A stretch of DNA of 64,000 nt from Roseovarius sp. ZX-A-9. GTDB taxonomy: Bacteria > Pseudomonadota > Alphaproteobacteria > Rhodobacterales > Rhodobacteraceae. Where the stretch lies: assembly GCF_028369135.1 (NCBI RefSeq), contig NZ_JAPWHW010000019.1, positions 1 to 64,000 of the forward strand, given 5' to 3'. Position 1 is the first letter of the stretch. Each line of letters starts with the position of its first letter. This document shows positions 25,603 through 33,826 of the stretch, piece after piece. The position numbers and the translations under genes were made by a program. The notes below the pieces were generated by a model. That model had not been told where the DNA came from and made no database searches. It saw only the letters and a program-made list of their open reading frames with translations.

Positions 25603-25908
25603 TCAGAGCACCTCGCCGATCATCATCTGGGGGGTAACATCGGTGAAATTGGGGATATCTTCGACCAACGGGCCGATCTCGCCCATCGCGGCCCCGAAGG
25701 CGGCGGCGTCCGCAAAGACCAGCGTGGCGATGGCGTGATAGGCTGCGGGGGCGTTTTCCGGCCCCGAGATACCCCTTGTGACCAATGTGTTTTCCAGATG
25801 CGCGCCGAACTGCGCGGCAACCTTCGGCAGGTGCGTTTCCGTATAATAATCCATATCGAAATGGCTGCGTTCTGTAGCGGGGTAAATGACTTGTAGCGAC
25901 ACGCTCAT
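25603..25908 (-). CDS. EthD-family small protein
   Basis: The 101-residue protein matches the EthD/REDY-like ferredoxin-fold family, with the N-terminal LQVIYPATERSHFDMDYYTETHLPKV typical of dimeric alpha-beta barrel proteins (about residues 5-30) and the C-terminal FTDVTPQMMIGEVL. Relatives are associated with ether degradation or polyketide processing, but most are uncharacterised. The start at 25908 follows AAAGGAATT. It lies between trmD and rplS on the same strand, an unusual place for such a gene. Confidence 0.78.
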   Translation of the reverse strand: MSVSLQVIYPATERSHFDMDYYTETHLPKVAAQFGAHLENTLVTRGISGPENAPAAYHAIATLVFADAAAFGAAMGEIGPLVEDIPNFTDVTPQMMIGEVL

Positions 25909-25952
25909 TGGAATTCCTTTTTCAATGCAGAGGCATGTTAACAGATACTGTT

Positions 25953-26759
25953 TCAACCGTCCGCATTGCTGTTTCGGGCGCACCAGGCCTGCCACAGATC
26001 GGGGCGGCGGGCTGCGGTCAGCGCTTCGGCTTCGGCCTGGCGCCATTTGGCGATCTCGGCGTGATTGCCGGACATCAGCACGGGCGGAATCGGACGGCCC
26101 TGCCATTCGGCGGGGCGGGTATATTGTGGGTGCTCAAGCAGTCCGTTGGCGTGGCTTTCATCCTGGGTGCTTTCGGCGTTGCCCAGAACGCCCGGACGCA
26201 GACGAATGGCAGCGTCGATCATCGCCTGTGCCGCGATCTCGCCGCCGGTCATCACGAAATCGCCCAGCGACACCTCGGTCGCGCCGTAATGTTCGATCAC
26301 CCGTTGGTCCAGCCCCTCGAAACGGCCGCAGATCAGGGTCACGCCGGGGGCGTCGGCCAGGGACTGTGCCATCTGCTGATCGAAAACCCGGCCGCGCGGG
26401 CTGAGATAGATCAGCGGCGCGCCCTGTGGTGTGTTCTCCAGCGCGGCCTCGATGGCCGCCCCCATCACATCGGCGCGCAGCACCATGCCCGCGCCACCGC
26501 CGGCGGGCGTGCCATCGACATTGCGGTGCTTGCCAATGCCGAAGCGGCGCAGATCGACGGTATCAAGGCTCCATAGCTCGTCCTTGAGCGCGCGCCCGGT
26601 CAGGCTCTCGCCCAGCACGCCGGGAAAGGCTTCGGGCAGCAGGGTGATCACCTGCGCCCGCCACGCGTTAGCCAGACGCGGGTTGTGCGTCATCAGCTCT
26701 TGCGGGGTCAGCGTGGGCCTGATGGATTTGCGACCGTGGGATTTGGGCGTGTCGGACAT
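25953..26759 (-). CDS. trmD: tRNA (guanine-37-N1)-methyltransferase
   Basis: TrmD methylates G37 of tRNAs with SAM, preventing frameshifting. The 268-residue protein has the SPOUT knot region: GGGAGMVLRADV, IYLSPRGRVFDQ, LICGRFEGLDQRVIEHY and EVSLGDFVMTGGE. The N terminus carries about 30 extra residues before the usual MTHNPRLANAWRAQVIT-like start, so translation may begin at 26759 or at a Met 22 residues later; neither has a strong binding site. It belongs to the rpsP-rimM-trmD-rplS group. Confidence 0.94.
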   Translation of the reverse strand: MSDTPKSHGRKSIRPTLTPQELMTHNPRLANAWRAQVITLLPEAFPGVLGESLTGRALKDELWSLDTVDLRRFGIGKHRNVDGTPAGGGAGMVLRADVMGAAIEAALENTPQGAPLIYLSPRGRVFDQQMAQSLADAPGVTLICGRFEGLDQRVIEHYGATEVSLGDFVMTGGEIAAQAMIDAAIRLRPGVLGNAESTQDESHANGLLEHPQYTRPAEWQGRPIPPVLMSGNHAEIAKWRQAEAEALTAARRPDLWQAWCARNSNADG

Positions 26760-26799
26760 GGGCCAGCCCATACCGCGACGGTGCCACGCTGCGCAAGGC

Positions 26800-27684
26800 T
26801 CAGCTGTGCAAGGGGCCGAGGCCGATATAGCGGTGGATGCGCGCGGCGATCGGTGCCACGTCCGGGGCCAGTGGCTGCGCGTCGGCAAACCAGTCGGCGC
26901 CGGGCATCGCCTCTTGTGGCGCCCCCTTGTCCATCAGCATGGCGGCGATCTGCGCTGCCTCGGCGCGAACCGCAGGGTGCGGCGCGCTCAATCCGCCCTC
27001 GATGCAAAGCGCCACGAAGCTCTCGTGGCTTTGGGCGGGCCAGACATCGGGACGCGCAAGATAGCGCAGCAGCGCCAGATCAAAGGCATCACTACCTTCG
27101 CGAAAATCCGCGAGCAGGACCTGAAGGGTTGAGGCGGGATTTTCGGCCTCGATAGTGTCGAACAGGTCGGGTGCAGAGGCGGCCTCTATCGACGCATCCC
27201 AAAGCCGGGCGCGCAATGCCTCGGCCACACGGGCAGCGCTGCTGCTCTGCGAATCCGCGTCGCCGGTAAAGCTGTGGAAATTGGTGATCGCAGCTAGCGC
27301 GTCGTCCAGCACCTTATCCAGCTCAGGTCGATGACGGTAGCGGTGCATGCCGAGGGCAGCGGCACCTGTTGCAAGGCCAATGGGAAGCCAGAGCGGGAGC
27401 GCAAGCGCGCCTGTCAGCGCGGCGCCCATGCGCCCCAACCCGAAAAGCGCGCTACAGATGCCGATCTGCACCACCACCAGCGCCCCGAGATGGGCCAACC
27501 CCGACAGGTGCGCTACGTCAAGAGGGCGGGTCACAATTAGGTAGAGTGTGAAGATGGCGGTAAAAACGCCGATTGCGCCAATCGGCGCGGCACTCCATCC
27601 CGACAGGATCGGACCTGCGTAGAGTGGCGCCATTACCATCACCAATCCGGCGCTTGTGTAGCGTGCAGGCAGCCTCACCCGCAT
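26800..27684 (-). CDS. Membrane protein of unknown function upstream of trmD
   Basis: The 294-residue protein has four to five hydrophobic segments in its first 115 residues (for example GLVMVMAPLYAGPILSGW and LPIGLATGAAALG) followed by a soluble, alanine-rich helical domain of about 180 residues with many Asp and Glu. I recognise no family. The start codon at 27684 is provisional. Its stop lies 40 bases before trmD on the same strand, so it may be read through into trmD. Confidence 0.7.
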   Translation of the reverse strand: MRVRLPARYTSAGLVMVMAPLYAGPILSGWSAAPIGAIGVFTAIFTLYLIVTRPLDVAHLSGLAHLGALVVVQIGICSALFGLGRMGAALTGALALPLWLPIGLATGAAALGMHRYRHRPELDKVLDDALAAITNFHSFTGDADSQSSSAARVAEALRARLWDASIEAASAPDLFDTIEAENPASTLQVLLADFREGSDAFDLALLRYLARPDVWPAQSHESFVALCIEGGLSAPHPAVRAEAAQIAAMLMDKGAPQEAMPGADWFADAQPLAPDVAPIAARIHRYIGLGPLHS

Positions 27685-27800
27685 ATTTGCGCGAGGCTTG
27701 GCATGTCAGTATCAGCGAGGGTCGGAAACGGGCGGATCATGGGGAATATTTTAAGACCCGCCCGGTCTCGCGCAAAGTGTTTTCTGGAAAGCTGGCGGCG

Positions 27801-27959
27801 CTATAAGGCGAGGACACCAAGTGCCAGAAGCAGCAACACCACCAGTGCCACCACGATCAGCAGTTGCGCCAGCGACAGTGCCATGCCTGACAGCCGGCCA
27901 AAGCCCAGAAGTGCGGCGATTGCCGCAATGGCGAGAAGAGTGATAATCCAGCCCAGCAT
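27801..27959 (-). CDS. DUF1328 small membrane protein (UPF0391)
   Basis: The 52-residue protein is nearly all membrane-spanning: helix one MLGWIITLLAIAAIAALLGF and helix two from SLAQLLIVVALVVLL, joined by GRLSGMA. This matches the DUF1328/UPF0391 family. The start at 27959 is chosen over an upstream ATG because AAAGGAAT precedes it. Function is unknown; relatives are often induced under stress. Confidence 0.85.
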   Translation of the reverse strand: MLGWIITLLAIAAIAALLGFGRLSGMALSLAQLLIVVALVVLLLLALGVLAL

Positions 27960-28043
27960 GGCGTTATTCCTTTCAATAATCGGTGCCACTCCGGCACCGT
28001 GAACAAGGGAATAACGACGCGCAGCGGCGTATGGTTCCCGCCG

Positions 28044-28571
28044 TTAAGGCGTTTCGGGGTCAGGGAAGAGCCCGTCGGGCGGATCGGCCACGATGCGACC
28101 ACCGGCCAGATCGACCGTCGGCACGGCGGCACGGGTGAAGGGCAGCAGCACCGTCTCGCTTGTGCCGGGCTGGGCGATTTCCAGCAGGTCCGACGCCCCG
28201 TGATTGAGCACGGTTTTCACATGGCCCAGTGACACGCCGCCGGTGTCGAACACTGCAAGCCCCTGAAGATCGGCATGGTAGTACTCATCATCCGGCAGGC
28301 TCGGCAGGCGGTCACGGTCAGTGTAGAGGCGTACGCCGCGCAGCGCATCGGCGTCTTCCTTGGTGGTGACGCCGCTGAGGCGGGCGGTAAAGCCGTTCTT
28401 GGCCTGGCCGGTCAGTGTTACGGTGAAGGACCGCGCGCCGTCTTCGGTGTGCAGCGGGCCGTAGGTGGCAATGTCTTCGGGCTGGGCGGTAAAGCTCTTG
28501 AGGCGCACTTCGCCGCGTACGCCGAAGGCGCCTGCGATGGCACCGATGCAGATGGTCATGTCTTTGCTCAT
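28044..28571 (-). CDS. rimM: 16S rRNA processing protein RimM
   Basis: RimM assists maturation of the 3' domain of the small ribosomal subunit and binds S19. The 175-residue protein has the N-terminal barrel ([21 protein letters not shown]) and the C-terminal PRC-barrel-like domain ([16 protein letters not shown], then [20 protein letters not shown]). The start at 28571 gives the expected length. A bluB remnant separates it from rpsP, with which it would normally be adjacent. Confidence 0.94.
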   Translation of the reverse strand: MSKDMTICIGAIAGAFGVRGEVRLKSFTAQPEDIATYGPLHTEDGARSFTVTLTGQAKNGFTARLSGVTTKEDADALRGVRLYTDRDRLPSLPDDEYYHADLQGLAVFDTGGVSLGHVKTVLNHGASDLLEIAQPGTSETVLLPFTRAAVPTVDLAGGRIVADPPDGLFPDPETP

Positions 28572-28615
28572 CTTTTCTCTACCTTCAGTGTGCCGGTGGG
28601 GTCTTCCCGCCCGGA

Positions 28616-28804
28616 TCACGTGCCATAAACGGGTGATCGCCCCGCGACGCGTACGGGGGCCATGCAAAACGTGTCGAGGCACCGCGTTAGCGGCGCCTCG
28701 TCCACGAGATCAGTGCGAAAGCGGCGCAGAGAGCGCCGCCACACCATCAGATCGATCAGACGGTGTCGGAAACCCGCAGCAAACCCCGGCGTTTCCGTCG
28801 TCAC
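28616..28804 (-). pseudogene. N-terminal remnant of bluB (5,6-dimethylbenzimidazole synthase)
   Basis: The 62 codons read as the start of a BluB-type flavin enzyme. After MTTETPGFAAGFRHRLIDL the segment [20 protein letters not shown] corresponds to the family's conserved WRRDVRRFRxDPV block, and [12 protein letters not shown] to its LAPSVGxSQPW block. The frame then stops and the remaining 130 or so residues of the flavin-binding domain are missing. It sits five bases after rpsP and 44 before rimM, on their strand. A full bluB would make the lower ligand of vitamin B12. Identification rests on one short region. Confidence 0.5.
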
Positions 28805-28809
28805 CTGAC

Positions 28810-29214
28810 TTACTCCTCGGCGGCTGCGTCGTCCGCAGGAGCGTCCGCAGCGGGGGCGTTCGCGGCCTCGGCAGCAGCAGCGGCCTTGGCGGCTTTCTCT
28901 TCTGCGCGGTCGGTCGCTTTCTTGCCCGGCGTGCCCTTCTTGGGGTTGCTGCGCTCTTTCTTCGGAACGACGCCAGCGGCTTCGAGCATGCGGGAGATAC
29001 GGTCTGTGGGCTGTGCGCCCTTGCTCAGCCAGTACTGCACGCGCTCCATGTCCATCTTGACGCGCTCTTCGCTGTCCTTGGGCAGAAGCGGGTTGTAGGT
29101 GCCCAGCTTCTCGATGAAGCGCCCGTCACGGGGCATGCGGCTGTCGGATGCGACGATCCGGTAGAAGGGGCGTTTTTTGCTGCCGCCGCGGGCGAGACGA
29201 ATTTTCATGGCCAT
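28810..29214 (-). CDS. rpsP: 30S ribosomal protein S16
   Basis: S16 is needed for assembly of the 30S subunit. The 134-residue protein has the usual N-terminal core ([20 protein letters not shown], then [11 protein letters not shown] and [11 protein letters not shown]) and a long Lys- then Ala/Glu-rich tail from about residue 80, as in many alphaproteobacteria. The start at 29214 is preceded by AGGAG. Confidence 0.96.
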   Translation of the reverse strand: MAMKIRLARGGSKKRPFYRIVASDSRMPRDGRFIEKLGTYNPLLPKDSEERVKMDMERVQYWLSKGAQPTDRISRMLEAAGVVPKKERSNPKKGTPGKKATDRAEEKAAKAAAAAEAANAPAADAPADDAAAEE

Positions 29215-29292
29215 GTGAGTGTTCTCCTGTTTATGGCGTTGGGGTGGTGGGGGTAACCCCACCCGACGTTGGGAAACGCACCAAAGATGCGC

Positions 29293-29592
29293 TCAGGTTT
29301 GGTGACTTTTGTGGTGCTGGATGACTTCAGCGATGATGAAGTTCAGAAACTTCTTGGCAAATTCCGGGTCGAGATCGGCCCGGGTTGCCAGGTCTTCTAA
29401 CCGTGCGATCTGCTCGGCTTCGCGCGCAGGATCGGACGGGGGAAGGTCGTGTTCGGCCTTGAGCCGGCCCACTGCCTGGGTGTGCTTGAACCGCTCGCCC
29501 AGGGTGTAGACCAGGATCGCATCGAGCCGGTCGATGCTCTCTCGGTGGCCTTTGAGCAGCGCCGCCGCGCGGGCGGTTGGATCATCGGACAT
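29293..29592 (-). CDS. Chorismate mutase (AroQ type)
   Basis: A 99-residue all-helical AroQ-class chorismate mutase, converting chorismate to prephenate for Phe and Tyr synthesis. It has the expected helix 1 ESIDRLDAILVYTLGERFKHTQAVGRLKA-like segment (about 17-45), with the conserved Arg and Lys, and the C-terminal helix ending FLNFIIAEVIQHHK. The start at 29592 follows AGGAGACCACCC. It lies 78 bases upstream of rpsP and downstream of the GNAT genes on the same strand. Confidence 0.88.
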   Translation of the reverse strand: MSDDPTARAAALLKGHRESIDRLDAILVYTLGERFKHTQAVGRLKAEHDLPPSDPAREAEQIARLEDLATRADLDPEFAKKFLNFIIAEVIQHHKSHQT

Positions 29593-29693
29593 GGGTGGTC
29601 TCCTGAAAGCAGGTTGAGGCCGTCGGCAGGACGTCGGTATCGCGTCGGTATTGCGTCGGTGCCGCAACGGCGTCTGCGGGGCGTGGGGCAAAG

Positions 29694-30293
29694 TCAGTCA
29701 ACGGGCATCCCCTTGGGTGAAAAGATCGGATTGCTGTACTGGCTGATCTCCATCTCGATCCCGTCGGCAAGCTGGCCGGATTTCAGCCGCTCGGGCGACG
29801 GGTGGCGATACACCGCGTCATTGCCGTCGATCGTGGCGGCCTGTGTGTCCTTGACCGCACCCAGCCGCTCGGCCAGCCGGATGCTGTCGAGGTTCTTGGG
29901 GTCGATATAGCTGACCGCGCCTTCCCAGGCGAAGGCTTCGTAGAGGTGGCGCCGTGCCGCATGGGTGGCCTCCAGGGCGAAGCCCTGTCCGGCCTCGCCC
30001 GGCCAGATGATCCAGGCGATCTCCCGCTCGGGCCAGCCTGCGGGCGACCAGCCCCCTGCCATGCCCAGTGTGCGGTCGTCATCCTTGTGGTGGATCATCC
30101 ACATGCCGTAGCCGCGAATGTCCCAATGGCCGATCTCGGCGGCGTAGAGCATCCACGCCTCGTATTTGTTCAGCGGCCCGCCCATGAAGCGCGAGCGGTA
30201 GGAACTGAAGGTTGCCTTGAAGTCCGGGTAGTCCTCGGGTTCCGGGCCGCGCAGGATCAGGCGGCGGGTTTTGATCTCGGGAATCTGGATCAT
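29694..30293 (-). CDS. GNAT-family N-acetyltransferase (third of a tandem trio)
   Basis: The 199-residue protein is a RimJ/RimL-like GNAT. It starts IKTRRLILRGPEPEDY, carries the central GYGMWMIHHKDDDRTLGMAGGW (strand 4) and the acetyl-CoA-binding region EAGQGFALEATHAARRHLYE, then NLDSIRLAERLGA. Its ATG overlaps the stop of the preceding GNAT gene as ATGA. The three genes share the layout RLxLRxPE-Y, WALHGYG and NTRSIxLAxRLGA, so they arose by tandem duplication. Acceptors may be ribosomal proteins or small molecules; unknown. Confidence 0.85.
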   Translation of the reverse strand: MIQIPEIKTRRLILRGPEPEDYPDFKATFSSYRSRFMGGPLNKYEAWMLYAAEIGHWDIRGYGMWMIHHKDDDRTLGMAGGWSPAGWPEREIAWIIWPGEAGQGFALEATHAARRHLYEAFAWEGAVSYIDPKNLDSIRLAERLGAVKDTQAATIDGNDAVYRHPSPERLKSGQLADGIEMEISQYSNPIFSPKGMPVD

Positions 30294-30817
30294 GCCGCGT
30301 CGCCTATCGCTGGATGGCGGTAGATCTGGCAGGGCTGGCCCAGCAGTTCGCCATCGGATTCAAACTGTGCGCCGAGGCGATGTGCAAGCCGTATCGAGCG
30401 GGTATTCTCGGCATTGATATAGGAGATGACCCGATCCAGCCCCTGATGCCGCGCGGCATAGCAGCGGGCGGCCTGTGCCGCCTGATAGGCAAGGCCACGC
30501 CCCTCGAACCCGTCATAGATATGCCACGCCAACTCGGGCTCGACCCAGCCATCATTGAGGATCATCCCGACCCGGCCCGCCACCTGACCCGAGGCCCGGT
30601 GTTCGACAATCCACATACCGTAGCCGCGCAGCGCCCAATGGCCCACCCCGGCGAGGAAGGCACGCCAGCAGGTCCAGCGGTCATGCGGACCGCCGACAAA
30701 GCGCGCGCGCTCGGATCCGCCGAACGCAGCGACCGCCCCGAAATCGCTTTCGCGGTAGCCGCGCAGGATCAGGTCCGGTGTGTCGATGGTGGGAATGGCG
30801 ATCTCGGGCAGGGTCAT
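30290..30817 (-). CDS. GNAT-family N-acetyltransferase (second of a tandem trio)
   Basis: A 175-residue GNAT paralogue. It begins MTLPEIAIPTIDTPDLILRG, has HWALRGYGMWIVEHRASGQ in the middle and the acetyl-CoA loop EGRGLAYQAAQAARCYAAR, then NTRSIRLAHRLGA. The ATG at 30817 overlaps the stop of the upstream gene as ATGA; a GTG at 30823 is less likely. Translation of the trio is probably coupled. Confidence 0.84.
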   Translation of the reverse strand: MTLPEIAIPTIDTPDLILRGYRESDFGAVAAFGGSERARFVGGPHDRWTCWRAFLAGVGHWALRGYGMWIVEHRASGQVAGRVGMILNDGWVEPELAWHIYDGFEGRGLAYQAAQAARCYAARHQGLDRVISYINAENTRSIRLAHRLGAQFESDGELLGQPCQIYRHPAIGDAA

Positions 30818-31347
30818 CCGCACAACGCCTCCGGTCCCGGGTGGCGATAGAGCAGGTCTTCGCCCATCTGCACGTTGGTGTAGGTCCGCTCGTAGCGGGC
30901 GCCAAGCCGTTCGGCCAATGCGATAGAGCGGGTATTGCCGGGCACGATGTTCGATGTGAGCGTGGTAAAGCCCAGTTCGTCATAGGCCCATTGGCGCGCG
31001 CGTGTTGCCGCCTCACGGGCAATTCCAAGACCTTCAAACCCGTCAAAGACCACCCAGCCAAGTTCTGGCTCGGGCCAGCCTTCGGGATTCCAGATGCCGG
31101 TGATGCCGCAGGGCTGGCCGGTCTCTTTCAGCTCGATGGTGAAATAGCCGTAACCGTGCAACGCCCAATGCCCGATATTCAGCGCGAACCAACGCCACGC
31201 CTTTGGGCGGTCTTCTTCCACGCCAAAGCCGTCCGCTCGTACCGGATCTGTCAGAAACGCGACATATGCGTCAATATCCCGAGCCTCTGGCAGGCGCAGG
31301 ACAAGACGGTCGGTCTCAATCCGGTGAGAGGGGAGGGCGAGGCTCAT
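30814..31347 (-). CDS. GNAT-family N-acetyltransferase (first of a tandem trio)
   Basis: A 177-residue GNAT paralogue with ETDRLVLRLPEARDIDAY near the start, HWALHGYGYFTIELKETGQP in the middle, EGLGIAREAATRARQWAYD at the acetyl-CoA site and NTRSIALAERLGARYE at the end. It lies five bases downstream of ffh on the same strand, so the trio may be transcribed from the ffh promoter. Confidence 0.85.
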   Translation of the reverse strand: MSLALPSHRIETDRLVLRLPEARDIDAYVAFLTDPVRADGFGVEEDRPKAWRWFALNIGHWALHGYGYFTIELKETGQPCGITGIWNPEGWPEPELGWVVFDGFEGLGIAREAATRARQWAYDELGFTTLTSNIVPGNTRSIALAERLGARYERTYTNVQMGEDLLYRHPGPEALCG

Positions 31348-31352
31348 CTAAC

Positions 31353-32864
31353 TTATTTCTTCTTGCCGAAGCCTGACAGGCCGGGGGGCAGGGTCATGCC
31401 GCCGCCGCCCAAACCGGGCAGCCCGCCGCCTGACATCTTGCCCATTTGCTTGGCGGCTGCTTCCAGCGCCTTGGGGTCCATGCCTGCGGCCATCTCTTCG
31501 GGGCTGGGGCCGCCCTTGCCGAACATGCCCTTCATGGCCTGTTTCAGCATGCCGCCTTTGCCCATCTTGCCCATCTTCTTCATCATGTCGCCCATCTGGC
31601 GGTGCATCTTGAGAAGCTTGTTCAGTTCGGCCACATCCTGACCGGCGCCTTTGGCAATCCGTTTCTTGCGGCTGGCCTGCAAGATTTTGGGGTTGGCGCG
31701 CTCTTTCTTGGTCATCGACTGGATCATGGCGATCTGGCGCACGAGGATCTTGTCGTCAAAGCCCGCGTCCTGCACCTGTTTGGCCATCTTGCCCATGCCG
31801 GGCATCATGCCCATTACGCCTTCCATGCCGCCCATCTTCTGCATCTGTTCGAGCTGCATTTTCAGGTCGTTCATGTTGAACTGACCTTTTTGGAAGCGGC
31901 GCATCATGCGCTCGGCCTGTTCGGCCTCGATGGTTTCCTGTGCCTTTTCCACGAGGCTGACGATGTCGCCCATCCCGAGGATGCGGCCCGCGATGCGTTC
32001 CGGCTCGAACGTCTCGATCGCGTCCATCTTTTCGCCCAGGCCGACGAAGCGGATGGGTTTGCCGGTGACGGCGCGCATGCTGAGCGCCGCGCCGCCGCGG
32101 CCATCGCCATCCATCCGGGTGAGGACGACGCCGGTGACGCCGATCTGGGCGTCAAACTCGGTGGCGACGTTGACCGCGTCCTGACCGGTGAGACCATCGA
32201 CCACCAGCAGGGTTTCGCGCGGGTTGGCCACGTCGCGGACGGCGGCGGCCTGTGCGATCAGCTCTGCATCGATATGCAGGCGACCAGCGGTGTCGAGCAT
32301 GTAGACGTCATAGCCGCCAAGGCTGGCCTGGGTCTTGGCGCGTTTGGCGATCTGGACGGGATCTTCGCCCTTGACGATGGGCAGGGTATCGACTCCAATC
32401 TGGAGGCCGAGGATCGCCAGCTGTTCCATCGCGGCCGGGCGGTTCACGTCGAGTGACGCCATCAGTACGCGCTTGCCTTCGCGTTCCTTAAGCCGTTTGG
32501 CCAGCTTGGCGGTGGTGGTGGTCTTGCCCGAGCCTTGCAGACCGACCATCAGGATCGGGGCGGGCGCATTGTCGATCTTGAGCGCGCCGGGGTCGCCCTC
32601 GCCGGTGAGGGTGGCAACCAGCGTATCGTGCACGATCTTGACGACCTGCTGGCCGGGGGTGATGGATTTCGTGACGGCCTGCCCGGTGGCCTGCTCCTGC
32701 ACGTGTTTCACGAAGTCGCGGGCGACGGGCAGCGATACGTCGGCCTCGAGCAGGGCCACGCGGACCTCGCGCAGGGCGGTTTTCACGTCATCTTCGGAGA
32801 GCGCGCCCTGTTTGGTCAGGCGGTCGAAGACGCCAGAGAGGCGTTCGGACAGATTTTCAAACAT
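31353..32864 (-). CDS. ffh: Signal recognition particle protein Ffh
   Basis: Ffh is the GTPase of the signal recognition particle and targets membrane proteins co-translationally with 4.5S RNA and FtsY. The 503-residue protein has the N domain, the G domain with P-loop MVGLQGSGKTTTTAKLA (about 105-121), DTAGRLHID and VLTRMDGDGRGG, and the methionine-rich M domain (MEGVMGMMPGMGKM onward). The C-terminal tail is Gly/Met-rich. No 4.5S RNA gene was seen nearby. Confidence 0.97.
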   Translation of the reverse strand: MFENLSERLSGVFDRLTKQGALSEDDVKTALREVRVALLEADVSLPVARDFVKHVQEQATGQAVTKSITPGQQVVKIVHDTLVATLTGEGDPGALKIDNAPAPILMVGLQGSGKTTTTAKLAKRLKEREGKRVLMASLDVNRPAAMEQLAILGLQIGVDTLPIVKGEDPVQIAKRAKTQASLGGYDVYMLDTAGRLHIDAELIAQAAAVRDVANPRETLLVVDGLTGQDAVNVATEFDAQIGVTGVVLTRMDGDGRGGAALSMRAVTGKPIRFVGLGEKMDAIETFEPERIAGRILGMGDIVSLVEKAQETIEAEQAERMMRRFQKGQFNMNDLKMQLEQMQKMGGMEGVMGMMPGMGKMAKQVQDAGFDDKILVRQIAMIQSMTKKERANPKILQASRKKRIAKGAGQDVAELNKLLKMHRQMGDMMKKMGKMGKGGMLKQAMKGMFGKGGPSPEEMAAGMDPKALEAAAKQMGKMSGGGLPGLGGGGMTLPPGLSGFGKKK

Positions 32865-32908
32865 CTCAAGGGCTCCTTATGCCGCTTTGCCCAAATTATG
32901 GCCCCCCG

Positions 32909-32937
32909 AGAATAGGAAGGACCGGCCCAAATGCCAA
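32909..32937 (-). promoter_or_regulatory. Putative promoter of ffh
   Basis: On the minus strand TTGGCA (32937-32932) and TATTCT (32914-32909) are separated by 17 bases, with a predicted leader of about 38 nt before the ffh start codon. It is one of the best promoter matches in the window. Confidence 0.55.
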
Positions 32938-33436
32938 TGTCCCCCGTGGGCGCAACGCGCTGACGGAGGGCGATCCCGGCCAAACGGCCATGGGACCGGA
33001 AGTTTTGACGGACTCCCGGAGTTGCGCGGCTTTTATGTCGAGGGGCGGGGGTGAGTCAAGCCCACGTCCAAGTGCGGGAGGGGGCTGCGTTGGGGGCTCG
33101 CTTTGGTTGGGAGGTGTGGTGGCTGTCAGTTCGAAGTGGACATGGATGTCCTACAGCTCAACGCGGAAACCAGACCTTCGCCGCGTCTGGCGAGAACGGC
33201 GGCGATACGCAGATTTGGGCTGTTGCCATAAATCCTCGTCAATACGGTGGTCCTATTTTTGGGTTTGTCTTTTCAGCCCTGAATTCGTGAAATTTGCCAG
33301 AGATACGCCTTTTCCCTTGTTTCCTCAGAAAGTTTTACCCATATTTATCTCATGAGACACGCGGGGGCGCCCTGCGGAATAGTCGAAACCAATAATCAAT
33401 AAGAACAAATGAGCCGCAAAGGCCCGAACAGGAGAC
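32938..33436. other. Gene-free region between ffh and the toxin-antitoxin pair
   Basis: About 500 bases separate the divergent ffh and antitoxin genes. Open frames here (for example plus-strand 33051-33290) have no recognisable protein features. From about 33240 onward the sequence becomes visibly richer in A and T, matching the toxin-antitoxin genes, so the edge of an acquired segment may lie here. Confidence 0.4.
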
Positions 33437-33826
33437 ATGAGTGTGAGAGAGGCTACCATAAATGGCGCTCAGAGTGACGAGCGCGAACGTATCGTGACGT
33501 CTGCATTATGCAAAGCCGTTCGGAAACTAGGTTTCACCCAAGCAGAGTTGGCAGACATTCTGGGCGTAAGCAAATCAACCGCATCCCGTATCATGAGTGG
33601 GACACACATACTGAAAGAAAATCAGAAAGATTATGAGATCGCAGTGATATTCTTGAGGATCTTTCGTTCCCTTGACGCCATTACAGGCGGTGAAGATCGT
33701 GTGAATTTGAGCTGGATGCGCAATGAAAACACGGCTTTGAGCGGCGTACCTGCTGCTATGGTCAAAAACCTGACGGGACTGATGAATGTCGTTACCTACT
33801 TGGACGCTCAACGAGCTAAGATCTGA
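33437..33826 (+). CDS. Xre/MbcA/ParS-type antitoxin
   Basis: The 129-residue protein has an N-terminal helix-turn-helix (GFTQAELADILGVSKSTASRIMSG, residues about 32-55) and a C-terminal DUF2384 toxin-binding domain. This is the antitoxin layout of RES-Xre modules: it binds the RES toxin and represses the operon. The ATG at 33437 follows AGGAG. The toxin gene begins inside its last 41 bases. Base composition is lower in G+C than in flanking core genes. Confidence 0.88.
   Translation: MSVREATINGAQSDERERIVTSALCKAVRKLGFTQAELADILGVSKSTASRIMSGTHILKENQKDYEIAVIFLRIFRSLDAITGGEDRVNLSWMRNENTALSGVPAAMVKNLTGLMNVVTYLDAQRAKI

Noticed and set aside
32879..33355. 158-codon plus-strand frame in the ffh-antitoxin gap
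   Set aside because: Pro/Ser/Arg-rich without domains, crosses the ffh promoter and shows no start signal.
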